A DNA stretch of 32,446 nt from JAFDWI01 sp964544305 (GTDB lineage Bacteria > Actinomycetota > Acidimicrobiia > Acidimicrobiales > Iamiaceae). Position 1 is the stretch's first letter. Every line of letters starts with the position of its first letter. Below the pieces are notes generated by a model. It saw only the letters and a list, made by a program, of their open reading frames with translations. It made no database searches and was not told where the DNA came from. The stretch is taken from assembly GCA_964544305.1 (NCBI GenBank), contig CAZJAZ010000031.1, forward strand, positions 1 through 32,446, read 5' to 3'. Positions 7,068 to 14,587 of this stretch are shown here, in pieces. Position numbers and translations under genes: made by a program.

Positions 7068-8792
7068 ATGCATGATCTGGTGATCCGCAATGGTCTTGTC
7101 GTCGATGGTTCAGGGAGTGAACCGTTTCATGGCGATATTGGCGTTGAGCATGATTTAATCGTTGCGGTCGGCGACGACGTTGGGTCGGGCCGTCAAGAGA
7201 TCGACGCGGACGGACGGCTCGTTACCCCTGGCTGGGTTGACATGCACACGCACTACGACGCGCAAGCTACGTGGGATAGTGAACTCACCCCGTCGGGGTG
7301 GCACGGGGTAACCACCGCGATCATGGGCAATTGTGGGGTCGGTTTTGCGCCAGCGGCGCCGGATCGCCACGACTGGTTGATCGGGTTAATGGAAGGAGTT
7401 GAGGATATTCCTGGTGCGGCCCTCACCGCTGGCATCGATTGGCAGTGGGAATCATTTGGTGAGTATCTCGACGCGCTTGACGCCCGCACCTATGTGATGG
7501 ATATTGGCACCCAGGTTCCCCACGGCGCACTGCGGGCGTACGTGATGGGTGAACGTGGTGCCGCAAACGAACCTGCCACCGCGCAGGATCGGGCGGGGAT
7601 GCGTCAGCTTGCGACCGATGCGTTGCGGGCAGGGGCGCTTGGCATCTCAACATCACGCACGCCGCTTCATCGTTCGGTTGACGGCGTGCTCGTGCCGGGC
7701 ACGAATGCGGATTTCGATGAAGTTTCGGCCCTGGGCGACGCCTTGGTCACCGCGGGCCACGGTGGATTTCAGGGTGCCTACGAGCATCCCAAGTTGCTTG
7801 GCGAAATGGGATGGTTGCGTGAGCTTGCGCGTGTCACTGGCCGCCCGGTCACGGTGAACTTGCAACAAGATGACCAGGCGCCCGATTTGTGGCGTGACAT
7901 TTTGGGTGAGCTTGATCGAGCGGCCGCCGATGACATTCCGTTGTACGCGCAGGTGCACGGCCGCCCGGTTGGCATCCTGATGAGTTGGGGCGCGACGGTT
8001 CATCCGTTTTCGTTTGCGACGGCGTGGGGGCCGCTTGCGTTCTTGTCTCAGAACGAACGTCGCGCACGGCTTGCCGACCCAGACGTGCGTGCGTCGATGA
8101 TCGACGGCCCACAGGCCGACGACATGTTGAGCGACTTCACTCGTTTCATCACCACGTCGTGGCACAAGATGTTTTGTTTTACGGGCGACACTGATTATGA
8201 GCCCGCACCGGAGTCATCGGTTGCGGCGATTGCGGCGGCGACGGGACGCGCACCAGGCGATGTTGCCTACGATCATTTGCTGTCGAACGATGGGCAAGGA
8301 GTGTTGTATTTTCCGTTGTTCAATTATTCGAATGGCGACTTATCCCCCACCTATGAGATGCACCGTCACCCGCTCACCCGCATGGGTTTAGCCGATGGTG
8401 GTGCACATGTGGGTTCAATTTGTGACGGTTCGACACCGACGTTCATGGTGACGTTTTGGACTCGGGATCGGGTACGTGGCCCAAAGTTGGCGCTCCCCCA
8501 TGTCGTCAAACGTCAGACTCACGACACGGCCCGGCATTTTGGTTTGACCGATCGCGGAACGCTTGCGTCGGGGATGCGTGCCGACATCAACGTGATCGAT
8601 TATGACGCACTCACGGTTGACGCGCCTCGTCTTGCCTATGACTTACCTGGTGGAGCAAAGCGCTTCGTGCAAGGCTCGAGCGGGTACGTCGCCACGATTT
8701 GTGCGGGCACGGTTGTACGCCGTGACGATGAATTCACCGGTGAGCGCTCGGGCAGGTTGATCCGCGGCCCAAAGGTGGGTCCAAAGCCTTGA
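7068..8792 (+). CDS. N-acyl-D-amino-acid deacylase (D-aminoacylase) family amidohydrolase
   Basis: A metal-dependent amidohydrolase of 574 aa. The metal site motif HTHYD (His60, His62) follows the beta-sandwich N-terminal domain, MGNCGVG supplies the conserved cysteine (Cys89) of the D-aminoacylase group, and GGAHVGSICDG with the C-terminal GTLASGMRADINVID completes the composite domain. Members hydrolyse N-acylated D-amino acids or related cyclic amides; the substrate is not determined. TAGGAT at 7056-7061 lies 6 bp before the ATG, hinting at a leaderless transcript. Its stop overlaps the TTG start of the aminotransferase gene, so the two are translationally coupled and may act in one catabolic route. 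Confidence 0.9.
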   Translation: MHDLVIRNGLVVDGSGSEPFHGDIGVEHDLIVAVGDDVGSGRQEIDADGRLVTPGWVDMHTHYDAQATWDSELTPSGWHGVTTAIMGNCGVGFAPAAPDRHDWLIGLMEGVEDIPGAALTAGIDWQWESFGEYLDALDARTYVMDIGTQVPHGALRAYVMGERGAANEPATAQDRAGMRQLATDALRAGALGISTSRTPLHRSVDGVLVPGTNADFDEVSALGDALVTAGHGGFQGAYEHPKLLGEMGWLRELARVTGRPVTVNLQQDDQAPDLWRDILGELDRAAADDIPLYAQVHGRPVGILMSWGATVHPFSFATAWGPLAFLSQNERRARLADPDVRASMIDGPQADDMLSDFTRFITTSWHKMFCFTGDTDYEPAPESSVAAIAAATGRAPGDVAYDHLLSNDGQGVLYFPLFNYSNGDLSPTYEMHRHPLTRMGLADGGAHVGSICDGSTPTFMVTFWTRDRVRGPKLALPHVVKRQTHDTARHFGLTDRGTLASGMRADINVIDYDALTVDAPRLAYDLPGGAKRFVQGSSGYVATICAGTVVRRDDEFTGERSGRLIRGPKVGPKP

Positions 8793-9955
8793 CCGTTGAT
8801 CTTTCGTTGCCACCGCTGCCGCGCAGTCAGTTTCCCGTCACCAAACATTTCACCTATCTCAATCATGCGGGCATTTCACCTCTGCCCACCTGCGCGGTTG
8901 AGGCAATCACCGAGTCTGCATGTGCGGTGAACGCCGGGGGTTCTGTTGGCGAGGATGAACGCGCCGAGGCTGTGGAAATGACCCGTGCCCGCGCTGCGGC
9001 ACTGCTCGGCGTACCGGTCGGCGATGTCGCGTTTGTCAAGAACACCACCGAGGGTCTGGGTTTCGTTTCCAACGGCTTGGAGTGGCATCCCGGCGACCAG
9101 GTCGTCGTCCCCGATGGCGAGTTCCCATCGACGATCTATCCGTGGTTGTCGTTGGAGGATCGTGGCGTCGAGGTCGTGCGCGTCACACCATCCGGTGATT
9201 CGGGGGCGCTCGATCTCGATGCGTTCGCAGCAGCCCTCGCCTCTGGCAACGTGCGTTTGGTGGCGTTGAGTTGGGTCCAGTTCGCAAACGGTTGGCGATC
9301 CGATCTGGCGGGGTTGGCAACACTGTGCCATGCGCACGGTGCGTTGTTGTGTGTTGACGTGATTCAGGGCCTGGGCGTCGTGCCGTGTCAGCTTGCTTCG
9401 TGGGGTGTTGATTTCGCAGCAGCCGACGCACATAAGTGGCTCCTTGGCCCGGAGGGAATCGGCGTGATGTACGTAGCGGCGGAACAGCGGGCGAAGTTGC
9501 GGGTGCTTGAGCCAGGGTGGGCGTCGGTTGCGCATCGCATGGATTGGGACAATCTCGACTTGGTTTTCGACGACTCGGCGCGCCGTTTCGAAGGGGGAAC
9601 GCCAAACATGATCGGGCTCGCCGGGCTCGGCGCCTCATTGGATCTCATTGGCAATGTTGGCGTCGAGGATATTTGGGCACACGTTGATGCGGTGTGCGAC
9701 GCGTTGTGCGTGGGCCTTCAGGAGCAAGGCGCGACGATTCTGTCGGATCGCCGCCTCGCTTCTGATCCAGCAGGTCGCTCAGGGATCGTCACGTTTTCGT
9801 TGCCCGACACCGATCATGTGGCGTTACATGAACGCCTTGAAGCGGCGGGGGTGATTTGTTCACCTCGAGGAGGTGGGATTCGTTTCGCTCCGCATGGGTA
9901 CACCAATGCCGATGACATTGCGGTGGCGCTCGCGACTCTCGATCAGCTTCGATGA
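8789..9955 (+). CDS. Class V aminotransferase-fold PLP enzyme (cysteine desulfurase/isopenicillin N epimerase-like)
   Basis: A fold-type I pyridoxal phosphate enzyme (388 aa). The Schiff-base lysine is Lys216 in AADAHKWLLGPEGIG, and YLNHAGISPLP at the N-terminus plus NTTEGLGFVSNGL in the cofactor-phosphate region are typical of the class V group. No catalytic cysteine loop for a true cysteine desulfurase is evident, so the reaction (transamination, epimerisation or lyase) is open. It starts at a TTG overlapping the previous stop (TTGA) and ends overlapping the ATG of ung (ATGA), making a three-gene coupled operon. The link with the amidohydrolase suggests work on amino acids released by it; this is inference. 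Confidence 0.88.
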   Translation: MTVDLSLPPLPRSQFPVTKHFTYLNHAGISPLPTCAVEAITESACAVNAGGSVGEDERAEAVEMTRARAAALLGVPVGDVAFVKNTTEGLGFVSNGLEWHPGDQVVVPDGEFPSTIYPWLSLEDRGVEVVRVTPSGDSGALDLDAFAAALASGNVRLVALSWVQFANGWRSDLAGLATLCHAHGALLCVDVIQGLGVVPCQLASWGVDFAAADAHKWLLGPEGIGVMYVAAEQRAKLRVLEPGWASVAHRMDWDNLDLVFDDSARRFEGGTPNMIGLAGLGASLDLIGNVGVEDIWAHVDAVCDALCVGLQEQGATILSDRRLASDPAGRSGIVTFSLPDTDHVALHERLEAAGVICSPRGGGIRFAPHGYTNADDIAVALATLDQLR

Positions 9956-10620
9956 CTGCGCGCACCGACTGGAACCCGCTGCTGCGCGACGAGTTCACGA
10001 AGCCCTACTGGGTTGACTTGCAACGGTTCGTGGCCAGTGAGCGTGCCAACCACACTGTTTTTCCACCGCATGATTTGGTGTTTGCGGCATTGCATTCGAC
10101 GCCGTTTGCTTGCGTCAAGGCGGTCATTTTAGGGCAAGATCCCTATCACGGGGTCGGCCAGGCGCATGGACTGTGTTTCTCAGTGCCCGAGGGGGTCGCC
10201 CAGCCTCCATCGTTACGAAACATTTTCAAAGAACTCGAATCTGACCTTGGCTTACCCGCACCAAAGAGTGGGTGTTTGGAACGTTGGGCCCACCAGGGCG
10301 TGCTGTTGTTGAACACGACGCTCACCGTGCGCGCTCACAAGGCTGCTTCTCATCAAAAACACGGTTGGGAGACGTTCACCGATCAGGTGATCCGCGTTGT
10401 CAATGACAAGCCGGATCGTGTGGTTTTCATTTTGTGGGGGGCGGCTGCACGACGCAAACGCGATCTGATCGATGCGTCAAGACATGTGATTATCGAGTCG
10501 GCGCATCCGTCACCGTTGTCGGCATCGAACGGGTTCTTTGGTTCCAAGCCTTTTCGCCGCACGAATGCGGCACTTGTTGCAGCCGGTCGTGAACCGATTG
10601 ACTGGTCACTCAGCGAATGA
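9952..10620 (+). CDS. ung: Uracil-DNA glycosylase, family 1
   Basis: Removes uracil from DNA (from cytosine deamination or dUTP incorporation), starting base excision repair. The water-activating motif GQDPYHG (Asp63, His66) and the DNA-intercalating motif HPSPLSA (His185) are both intact, and VFILWGAAARRK matches the uracil-recognition strand region. At 222 aa it has normal length. The ATG overlaps the stop of the preceding aminotransferase gene, so expression is probably coupled to that operon rather than damage-specific. Its last 11 bp overlap the convergent membrane-protein gene. Confidence 0.97.
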   Translation: MTARTDWNPLLRDEFTKPYWVDLQRFVASERANHTVFPPHDLVFAALHSTPFACVKAVILGQDPYHGVGQAHGLCFSVPEGVAQPPSLRNIFKELESDLGLPAPKSGCLERWAHQGVLLLNTTLTVRAHKAASHQKHGWETFTDQVIRVVNDKPDRVVFILWGAAARRKRDLIDASRHVIIESAHPSPLSASNGFFGSKPFRRTNAALVAAGREPIDWSLSE

Positions 10621-11026
10621 TTGGTCCAGTTGCAATCGTTTCGGTTGTGTTGGGCGACATGAACGGATCAGGTTCTACCCGGTTTGTTCGGGCACGACGT
10701 TTGCGACGGAGTTTCCGCAGAATCACAAGCAACACAAGCACGCCGAAATGTGCAACGCCAAGCAATGTCAGCGGGCGGCGCAACCCGGCGTCGGTGTAGT
10801 CGCCGCGTTCGCCAACGCAGTACATCGTGAACTGCGTGTAAGTTTCGCCCGGGCGGACATTTGTGGTGTCGGAGACGACCATGGCGTCGGGTTGATCATT
10901 CGTGCACACGTACGAGGCGACGAGCTTCATTTCGCCGGGCCACAGCGCGATCGGGATGATGAGTGAAAATGCGGTCGCAAGCGCGAGCACAATGCCAGCA
11001 GCGACCACCTTGATGCCCAGGTTCAT
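10610..11026 (-). CDS. Hypothetical two-TM membrane protein
   Basis: Not recognised. The 138-residue product has an N-terminal membrane segment (about residues 5-28, VVAAGIVLALATAFSLIIPIAL), an extracytoplasmic loop of about 60 residues with two cysteines that could pair (YVCTND and MYCVGE), a second membrane segment (LTLLGVAHFGVLVLLVIL) and a basic cytoplasmic stretch RKLRRKRRAR. The arrangement suggests both termini inside. Its ATG overlaps the stop of the lipoprotein gene upstream (ATGA), so the two are co-translated and may act together at the membrane. The 3' end overlaps ung by 11 bp on the opposite strand. Confidence 0.7.
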   Translation of the reverse strand: MNLGIKVVAAGIVLALATAFSLIIPIALWPGEMKLVASYVCTNDQPDAMVVSDTTNVRPGETYTQFTMYCVGERGDYTDAGLRRPLTLLGVAHFGVLVLLVILRKLRRKRRARTNRVEPDPFMSPNTTETIATGPIIR

Positions 11027-11601
11027 GTGCGCTCCAACGTCAAGAACGTGCCGTTTGCATCAAAGATTGCCGTTGCTTGCGACCTGGGGCTTTCGAGTTT
11101 GACGCCAAAGCCGAACGTGCCGGGCTTGATTGACTGACCGGAGACTTGTCCGACGAACACTTGGGTGACGTAGCTCCCATCGGTCTTGTACTCGGTGAGC
11201 GCTTTGTCAACCATGGCATCAAGCCGATGGAAAGCGAGGTCCCGGACTACGATTGATCTTGCGTCGAGGTCGTCGTTGGCAGCGACACGCACCGGTTCGG
11301 AGCGTTGCAAGTGGGTTCCGCGGAAAAAGTACCGGTCGACTTGCGTGGGATCTTTGGGATTGCGTGCATCAATGAGCGTCGTTGCCGAATCAGTTTGCGT
11401 GACGAACGTCAGCACATCGAAGTCATCGGTGCCGAATGTGGCGGCGAGTTTGTCGATGGGGCCAAGCATCAAGCGTTGCGAGAAACCACCGCCACGTGAT
11501 CTGATTTCGGCCTGAAATTCTGAACGTGGCATTGCGCCGATGCATCCGGTGGCCACAATTACACACGTCGCCATGATGAGCATGAGCCGTCTACGTTGCA
11601 C
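11023..11601 (-). CDS. Putative secreted lipoprotein
   Basis: A 192-residue protein with a short positively charged N-terminus (MQRRRL), hydrophobic core (MLIMATCVIVATG) and a cysteine in VATGC that fits a relaxed lipobox, so it is probably exported and lipid-anchored. The rest is soluble and mixed alpha/beta; LppX/LprG-like folds are a distant possibility that I cannot confirm. The start is GTG at 11601, with ATG 11583 as alternative; no clear Shine-Dalgarno is visible for either. It overlaps the downstream membrane-protein gene by 4 bp, so the two form an operon. Confidence 0.7.
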   Translation of the reverse strand: MQRRRLMLIMATCVIVATGCIGAMPRSEFQAEIRSRGGGFSQRLMLGPIDKLAATFGTDDFDVLTFVTQTDSATTLIDARNPKDPTQVDRYFFRGTHLQRSEPVRVAANDDLDARSIVVRDLAFHRLDAMVDKALTEYKTDGSYVTQVFVGQVSGQSIKPGTFGFGVKLESPRSQATAIFDANGTFLTLERT

Positions 11602-11726
11602 GGCGAGGATCGTAGTGGCCAGTCGGGTGCATCATTCGCAACGACGACCCGAAAAACTTGTGCTCAATCAACGGCACAGGGTTCGAATAATCCAATCCAA
11701 GAACCCAACACTGCCATTGAACAATA

Positions 11727-11750
11727 TGTGTAGAGTTGTGTGTAAGGAGG
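11727..11750 (+). promoter_or_regulatory. vapB leader: direct repeat and strong ribosome binding site
   Basis: AAGGAGG at 11744-11750 is a near-perfect Shine-Dalgarno 8 bases before the vapB ATG (11759) and fixes the start. TGTGTA occurs twice in direct orientation 12 bp apart (11727-11732 and 11739-11744). VapBC complexes usually bind their own promoter, so this could be an operator, but that is only suggestive. Confidence 0.5.
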
Positions 11751-11758
11751 CACGCGAA

Positions 11759-11986
11759 ATGGCAACCAACCTGGCAATTGATCCCGATTTGTTAAACCGC
11801 GCGCTGGCTATCGGTGGCGAGAAAACCAAGAAAGCCACCGTCACCAAAGCGTTGGAGGAATACATCCAACGTCGAGGACAGGAAAAAATCCTGGGTTCAC
11901 GTGGCAAGTTCGACGACTGGGATCCCGAGTACGACATCAAAGAGTCTCGTCGCGATCGCGGCCACAAGACCGGCTGGACCGCTTGA
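11759..11986 (+). CDS. vapB: VapB family antitoxin
   Basis: The 75-residue antitoxin of a type II VapBC pair. The N-terminal part ATNLAIDPDLLNRALAIGGEKTKKATVTKALEEYIQRR is the DNA-binding and dimerisation region seen in DUF2191-type VapB proteins, and the tail KFDDWDPEYDIKESRRDR is the flexible part that blocks the toxin active site. The strong AAGGAGG sets the start. Its stop codon overlaps the TTG start of the toxin gene (TTGA), the coupling expected for a toxin-antitoxin operon in which antitoxin is made first. Confidence 0.9.
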   Translation: MATNLAIDPDLLNRALAIGGEKTKKATVTKALEEYIQRRGQEKILGSRGKFDDWDPEYDIKESRRDRGHKTGWTA

Positions 11987-12390
11987 CGCTCATCCTGGCT
12001 GACACAAGCGTTTGGTCGCGTTTTTACCGGCACGACTATCCCGACAGTGACCCTGTCGTATCGGCAATGGGCAAATCCCTCGCGTCGCGAGGAGTCATCA
12101 CCACCGGTGTGGTCTACCTAGAACTGCTGCGTGGATTCACTCGGCCAGCAACTCGCGATGAGATCACGTCACAGTTCAATGACGTGCCGTTCATCGAACC
12201 GAATCGAACCGACTACGCGAGTGCCGCCGATCTAAGCGTCACCTGCCGCAGCAACGGCGTGCAACTCGAAACTGTCGACGCGCTCATCGCCCAAGTGTGC
12301 ATCGCCAACGACGTCACCTTGCTCACCGCCGACGGCGATTTCACCAACGCCGCACAACACATTGACCTCAACGTGTGGGAACCCAAATGA
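11983..12390 (+). CDS. vapC: VapC family PIN-domain ribonuclease toxin
   Basis: A 135-residue PIN-domain endoribonuclease; VapC toxins typically cleave tRNA or rRNA and stop translation when the antitoxin is degraded. The acidic metal-binding residues are all in place: Asp7 (ADTSVW), Glu47 (VYLELLRG), Asp99 (TVDALIAQ) and Asp117/Asp119 (TADGDF). No truncation is visible, so the toxin is probably active. It starts at a TTG overlapping the vapB stop. The target RNA cannot be deduced. Confidence 0.93.
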   Translation: MTLILADTSVWSRFYRHDYPDSDPVVSAMGKSLASRGVITTGVVYLELLRGFTRPATRDEITSQFNDVPFIEPNRTDYASAADLSVTCRSNGVQLETVDALIAQVCIANDVTLLTADGDFTNAAQHIDLNVWEPK

Positions 12391-12517
12391 CCGGCGCGGA
12401 CACGCCCACGCCACGTCAGAACCCACGCAAGTACGCGCCGATCACGTACAACCCCAGATGACCTGTTGTTCTTGTCTTCATCGCCGACAAAAGGCTCGTA
12501 TCCGAGGCTACGAACGC

Positions 12518-13864
12518 TTAGTAACGACGAATGACTGAATCAGGCCCCATCACAATCTGGGTGTCACCGTCAATCCAGCGCAGCACACGCACCAGTTGGT
12601 TCTCAGGCAAACTAATGCACCCCGCCGTTGGGCCATTGGTTGACACATGTAGAAAGACCGCCGATCCATAGGGGCCAGCCGGCGGCGAATTGAAATCAAT
12701 GACCGCCGCATAGCGGTAGGCAATTGGATAGTCAATGAGATGCTCCGCGCTCTTCCACGGCGCAAACGCGGGGTTCGACGGCCCATATTGGTGGGTGTTG
12801 TAATCACCACGAGAGGTATCTGACGTCCAGTAGTCATGCGGACCAACCACAAACCATCCCAACGCATACCCCGGGTTTGGGGCCAACCCGAATCCACCGA
12901 GAAAGCCGTACCGGCCCGTCGGGCTGGACCCGTTTCCATCACGGCGAGCGGTACGAGTTTGCCACCCGCGATAGCCGGTTCGTGCTGTCCACGTTCCCAG
13001 CACTTTCTTCCATCCGACCACGCTGCGTTCCCAACCGGTGAACTCAGCGGTCGTGGTCGTCCATCCGACACTTCGCACTGTCAGCAACTTTGTCGTCAAC
13101 CCATTGTGTGCGAGTTCATCAGCGAGTGGCCGTGGACCCGGCGCAATCATCGACTCACCCGGCGTAAGTGGCCCGTATGCTTCAGAACTCGCAGCGAGTC
13201 GCAGTTTTAGTTCGATGCCACCAAGTTCACTCCAGCGGTGCGTCCAATACGCCAAACCTGCAGTATCGGGGGCACGATGCAGAATTGCTTCATAATCACC
13301 TCGTACTTGTGCGCGTTGATACTCGGTCGATTGAAGGAGTGCCTCGGCCACATGCGCACGACCCAGTGATGCTCGAACCGATGACCAATACGAGACATCC
13401 GAGCCACTCGGGTTTCGGCCAAAAAGGTCACCGTAGAGCTTGTTTACCCACTGCTCGCTTGTCAGCGCCCGTGCATATTCTGATGAGCCATATAACGAGC
13501 GTCGCAGTCCAACCAGCGACAACCTGTTCTCCGCCAACGACATTGACCAATACGTCAATCCATCGCTATCCGCCGAGCGGCGCAGTATGTCGAGATATTC
13601 CAGACGCACGGTTCGCCGGATCCACTCACCCGATTCCGCAATGTTGGTTACAAGGCGGTATCTGGCGGTTTGCGTGGTCATTGATGATTCGGTGGCTTGC
13701 GCCAATTCGGCGGACGTGGGGGTCCGATCAAGAAACGTTGCGAACAGGTCAGTGACGTATTGACTGCCATGGGTCGTGACCGCATTTGCAGGAGCCGTCG
13801 GCATGGTGGGCAATACCAAAACTGCGCTCATCACGATGAGCGCGACCACCGTCTGGACCCGCAA
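12518..13864 (-). CDS. Secreted L,D-transpeptidase (YkuD) with N-terminal DUF4214 modules
   Basis: Exported enzyme of about 448 aa. The signal peptide (RVQTVVALIVMSAVLVLPTMPTAPANA) precedes four DUF4214-type modules (FLDRTPTS, ILRRSADSDGLTYW, LFGRNPSGSDVSYW and ILHRAPDTAGLAYW centres) and a C-terminal YkuD domain with His406 and the nucleophile Cys416 in the motif HVSTNGPTAGCISLP. YkuD enzymes form 3-3 peptidoglycan cross-links or attach proteins to the wall. The start is uncertain: a TTG at 13864 gives a complete signal peptide, with GTG 13849 or ATG 13831 as alternatives, and none has a good ribosome binding site. The open frame runs upstream through palindrome 4 into the HNH gene, but that part is not credible coding. 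Confidence 0.85.
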   Translation of the reverse strand: MRVQTVVALIVMSAVLVLPTMPTAPANAVTTHGSQYVTDLFATFLDRTPTSAELAQATESSMTTQTARYRLVTNIAESGEWIRRTVRLEYLDILRRSADSDGLTYWSMSLAENRLSLVGLRRSLYGSSEYARALTSEQWVNKLYGDLFGRNPSGSDVSYWSSVRASLGRAHVAEALLQSTEYQRAQVRGDYEAILHRAPDTAGLAYWTHRWSELGGIELKLRLAASSEAYGPLTPGESMIAPGPRPLADELAHNGLTTKLLTVRSVGWTTTTAEFTGWERSVVGWKKVLGTWTARTGYRGWQTRTARRDGNGSSPTGRYGFLGGFGLAPNPGYALGWFVVGPHDYWTSDTSRGDYNTHQYGPSNPAFAPWKSAEHLIDYPIAYRYAAVIDFNSPPAGPYGSAVFLHVSTNGPTAGCISLPENQLVRVLRWIDGDTQIVMGPDSVIRRY

Positions 13865-13870
13865 AGTCTG

Positions 13871-13921
13871 CGAAATTTGACGCGTTACGGCTCCACAGGA
13901 GCCGTAACGCGTCAAATTTCG
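13871..13921. repeat. Palindromic element 4 (51 bp) at the HNH/L,D-transpeptidase junction
   Basis: Perfect inverted repeat with 24-bp arms (13871-13894, 13898-13921) and loop ACA. Same core as the copies at 4386 and 6051, with the two variable arm bases reading AC and matched GT in the other arm. The left flank TCTGCGAAATTTGAC matches element 2 further outward than the right flank does, as if one outer arm had decayed or been cut. The HNH stop codon TGA (13912-13914) lies inside the element. Confidence 0.93.
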
Positions 13922-14451
13922 GATGGGGTGAAGGATGGGTTCAACGCAGCGCGGTAACCGTTGCTCTGTCCGAGCCATGGTTCCCAGTCTGGCGCATTCG
14001 CACGACCCAACGTCAGCCACGACCATCCCAATGGTGCAAACGGCGTCACCTGTAACGACCAACCCAACTCACCTAATGTCCGATCAGCTTTGCGACCATT
14101 GCACCCCGAGCACGCCGCAACAACGTTCTCCCACACATGCGACCCGCCACGCGAGCGCGGCACCACATGGTCAATTGTGTCGCCATGATTCCCGCAGTAT
14201 GCACAACGCCCACGATCACGAGCGACCACATTGCGACGGGTGAGCGGCAAGTGTCCCCGATACGGAACTTTGACGTAATAGCGCAGTCGCAGTACCGACG
14301 GGATCGGCACACTTAGACGTGCCGAATGGAAGGTTTCGACACTCGTTGACACAACATCAGCCTTCTCGTCGAGCACCAGCACCACGGCTCGGCGCGCACT
14401 CACCACATGGAGGGGCTCAAAGCTGGCATTCAGCAATAGTGCGGCGCCCAT
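13912..14451 (-). CDS. HNH endonuclease family protein
   Basis: A 179-residue protein of the HNH family common in Actinobacteria. The nuclease core is complete: CAYCG, then IDHVVPRSRGG with the catalytic histidine, the conserved Asn of WENVVAAC, and CSGCNGRKADRT closing a four-cysteine zinc site. The N-terminal LLLNASFEPLHVVSARRAVVLVL is the usual leader of this group. Its biological role is not established. The ATG at 14451 is fixed by AAGGAGG six bases upstream; the reading from 14472 is rejected. The last codons (Ser-Glu-Ile-stop) come from palindrome 4, so the natural C-terminus was probably altered by that insertion. It is divergent from the acyltransferase gene across 136 bp. Confidence 0.92.
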   Translation of the reverse strand: MGAALLLNASFEPLHVVSARRAVVLVLDEKADVVSTSVETFHSARLSVPIPSVLRLRYYVKVPYRGHLPLTRRNVVARDRGRCAYCGNHGDTIDHVVPRSRGGSHVWENVVAACSGCNGRKADRTLGELGWSLQVTPFAPLGWSWLTLGRANAPDWEPWLGQSNGYRAALNPSFTPSEI

Positions 14452-14587
14452 TGCACACCTCCTTGGCAGCAAGCCCGGGCAGCGCCTTCGAATCTACCGC
14501 CACCCGCCGTGCACACTCGGGACCTTTTCTCCTTGCCGATGCTTGAACGGACTTGCACCGGTCATCTCGCTCTAGTCTGGCGAGGTC

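Noticed and set aside
13865..14062. Longer N-terminus of the L,D-transpeptidase frame, through palindrome 4 and across the HNH gene
   Set aside because: It overlaps well-supported HNH coding sequence on the same strand in another frame and lacks a signal peptide at its own N-terminus; a good signal peptide begins only after the palindrome.
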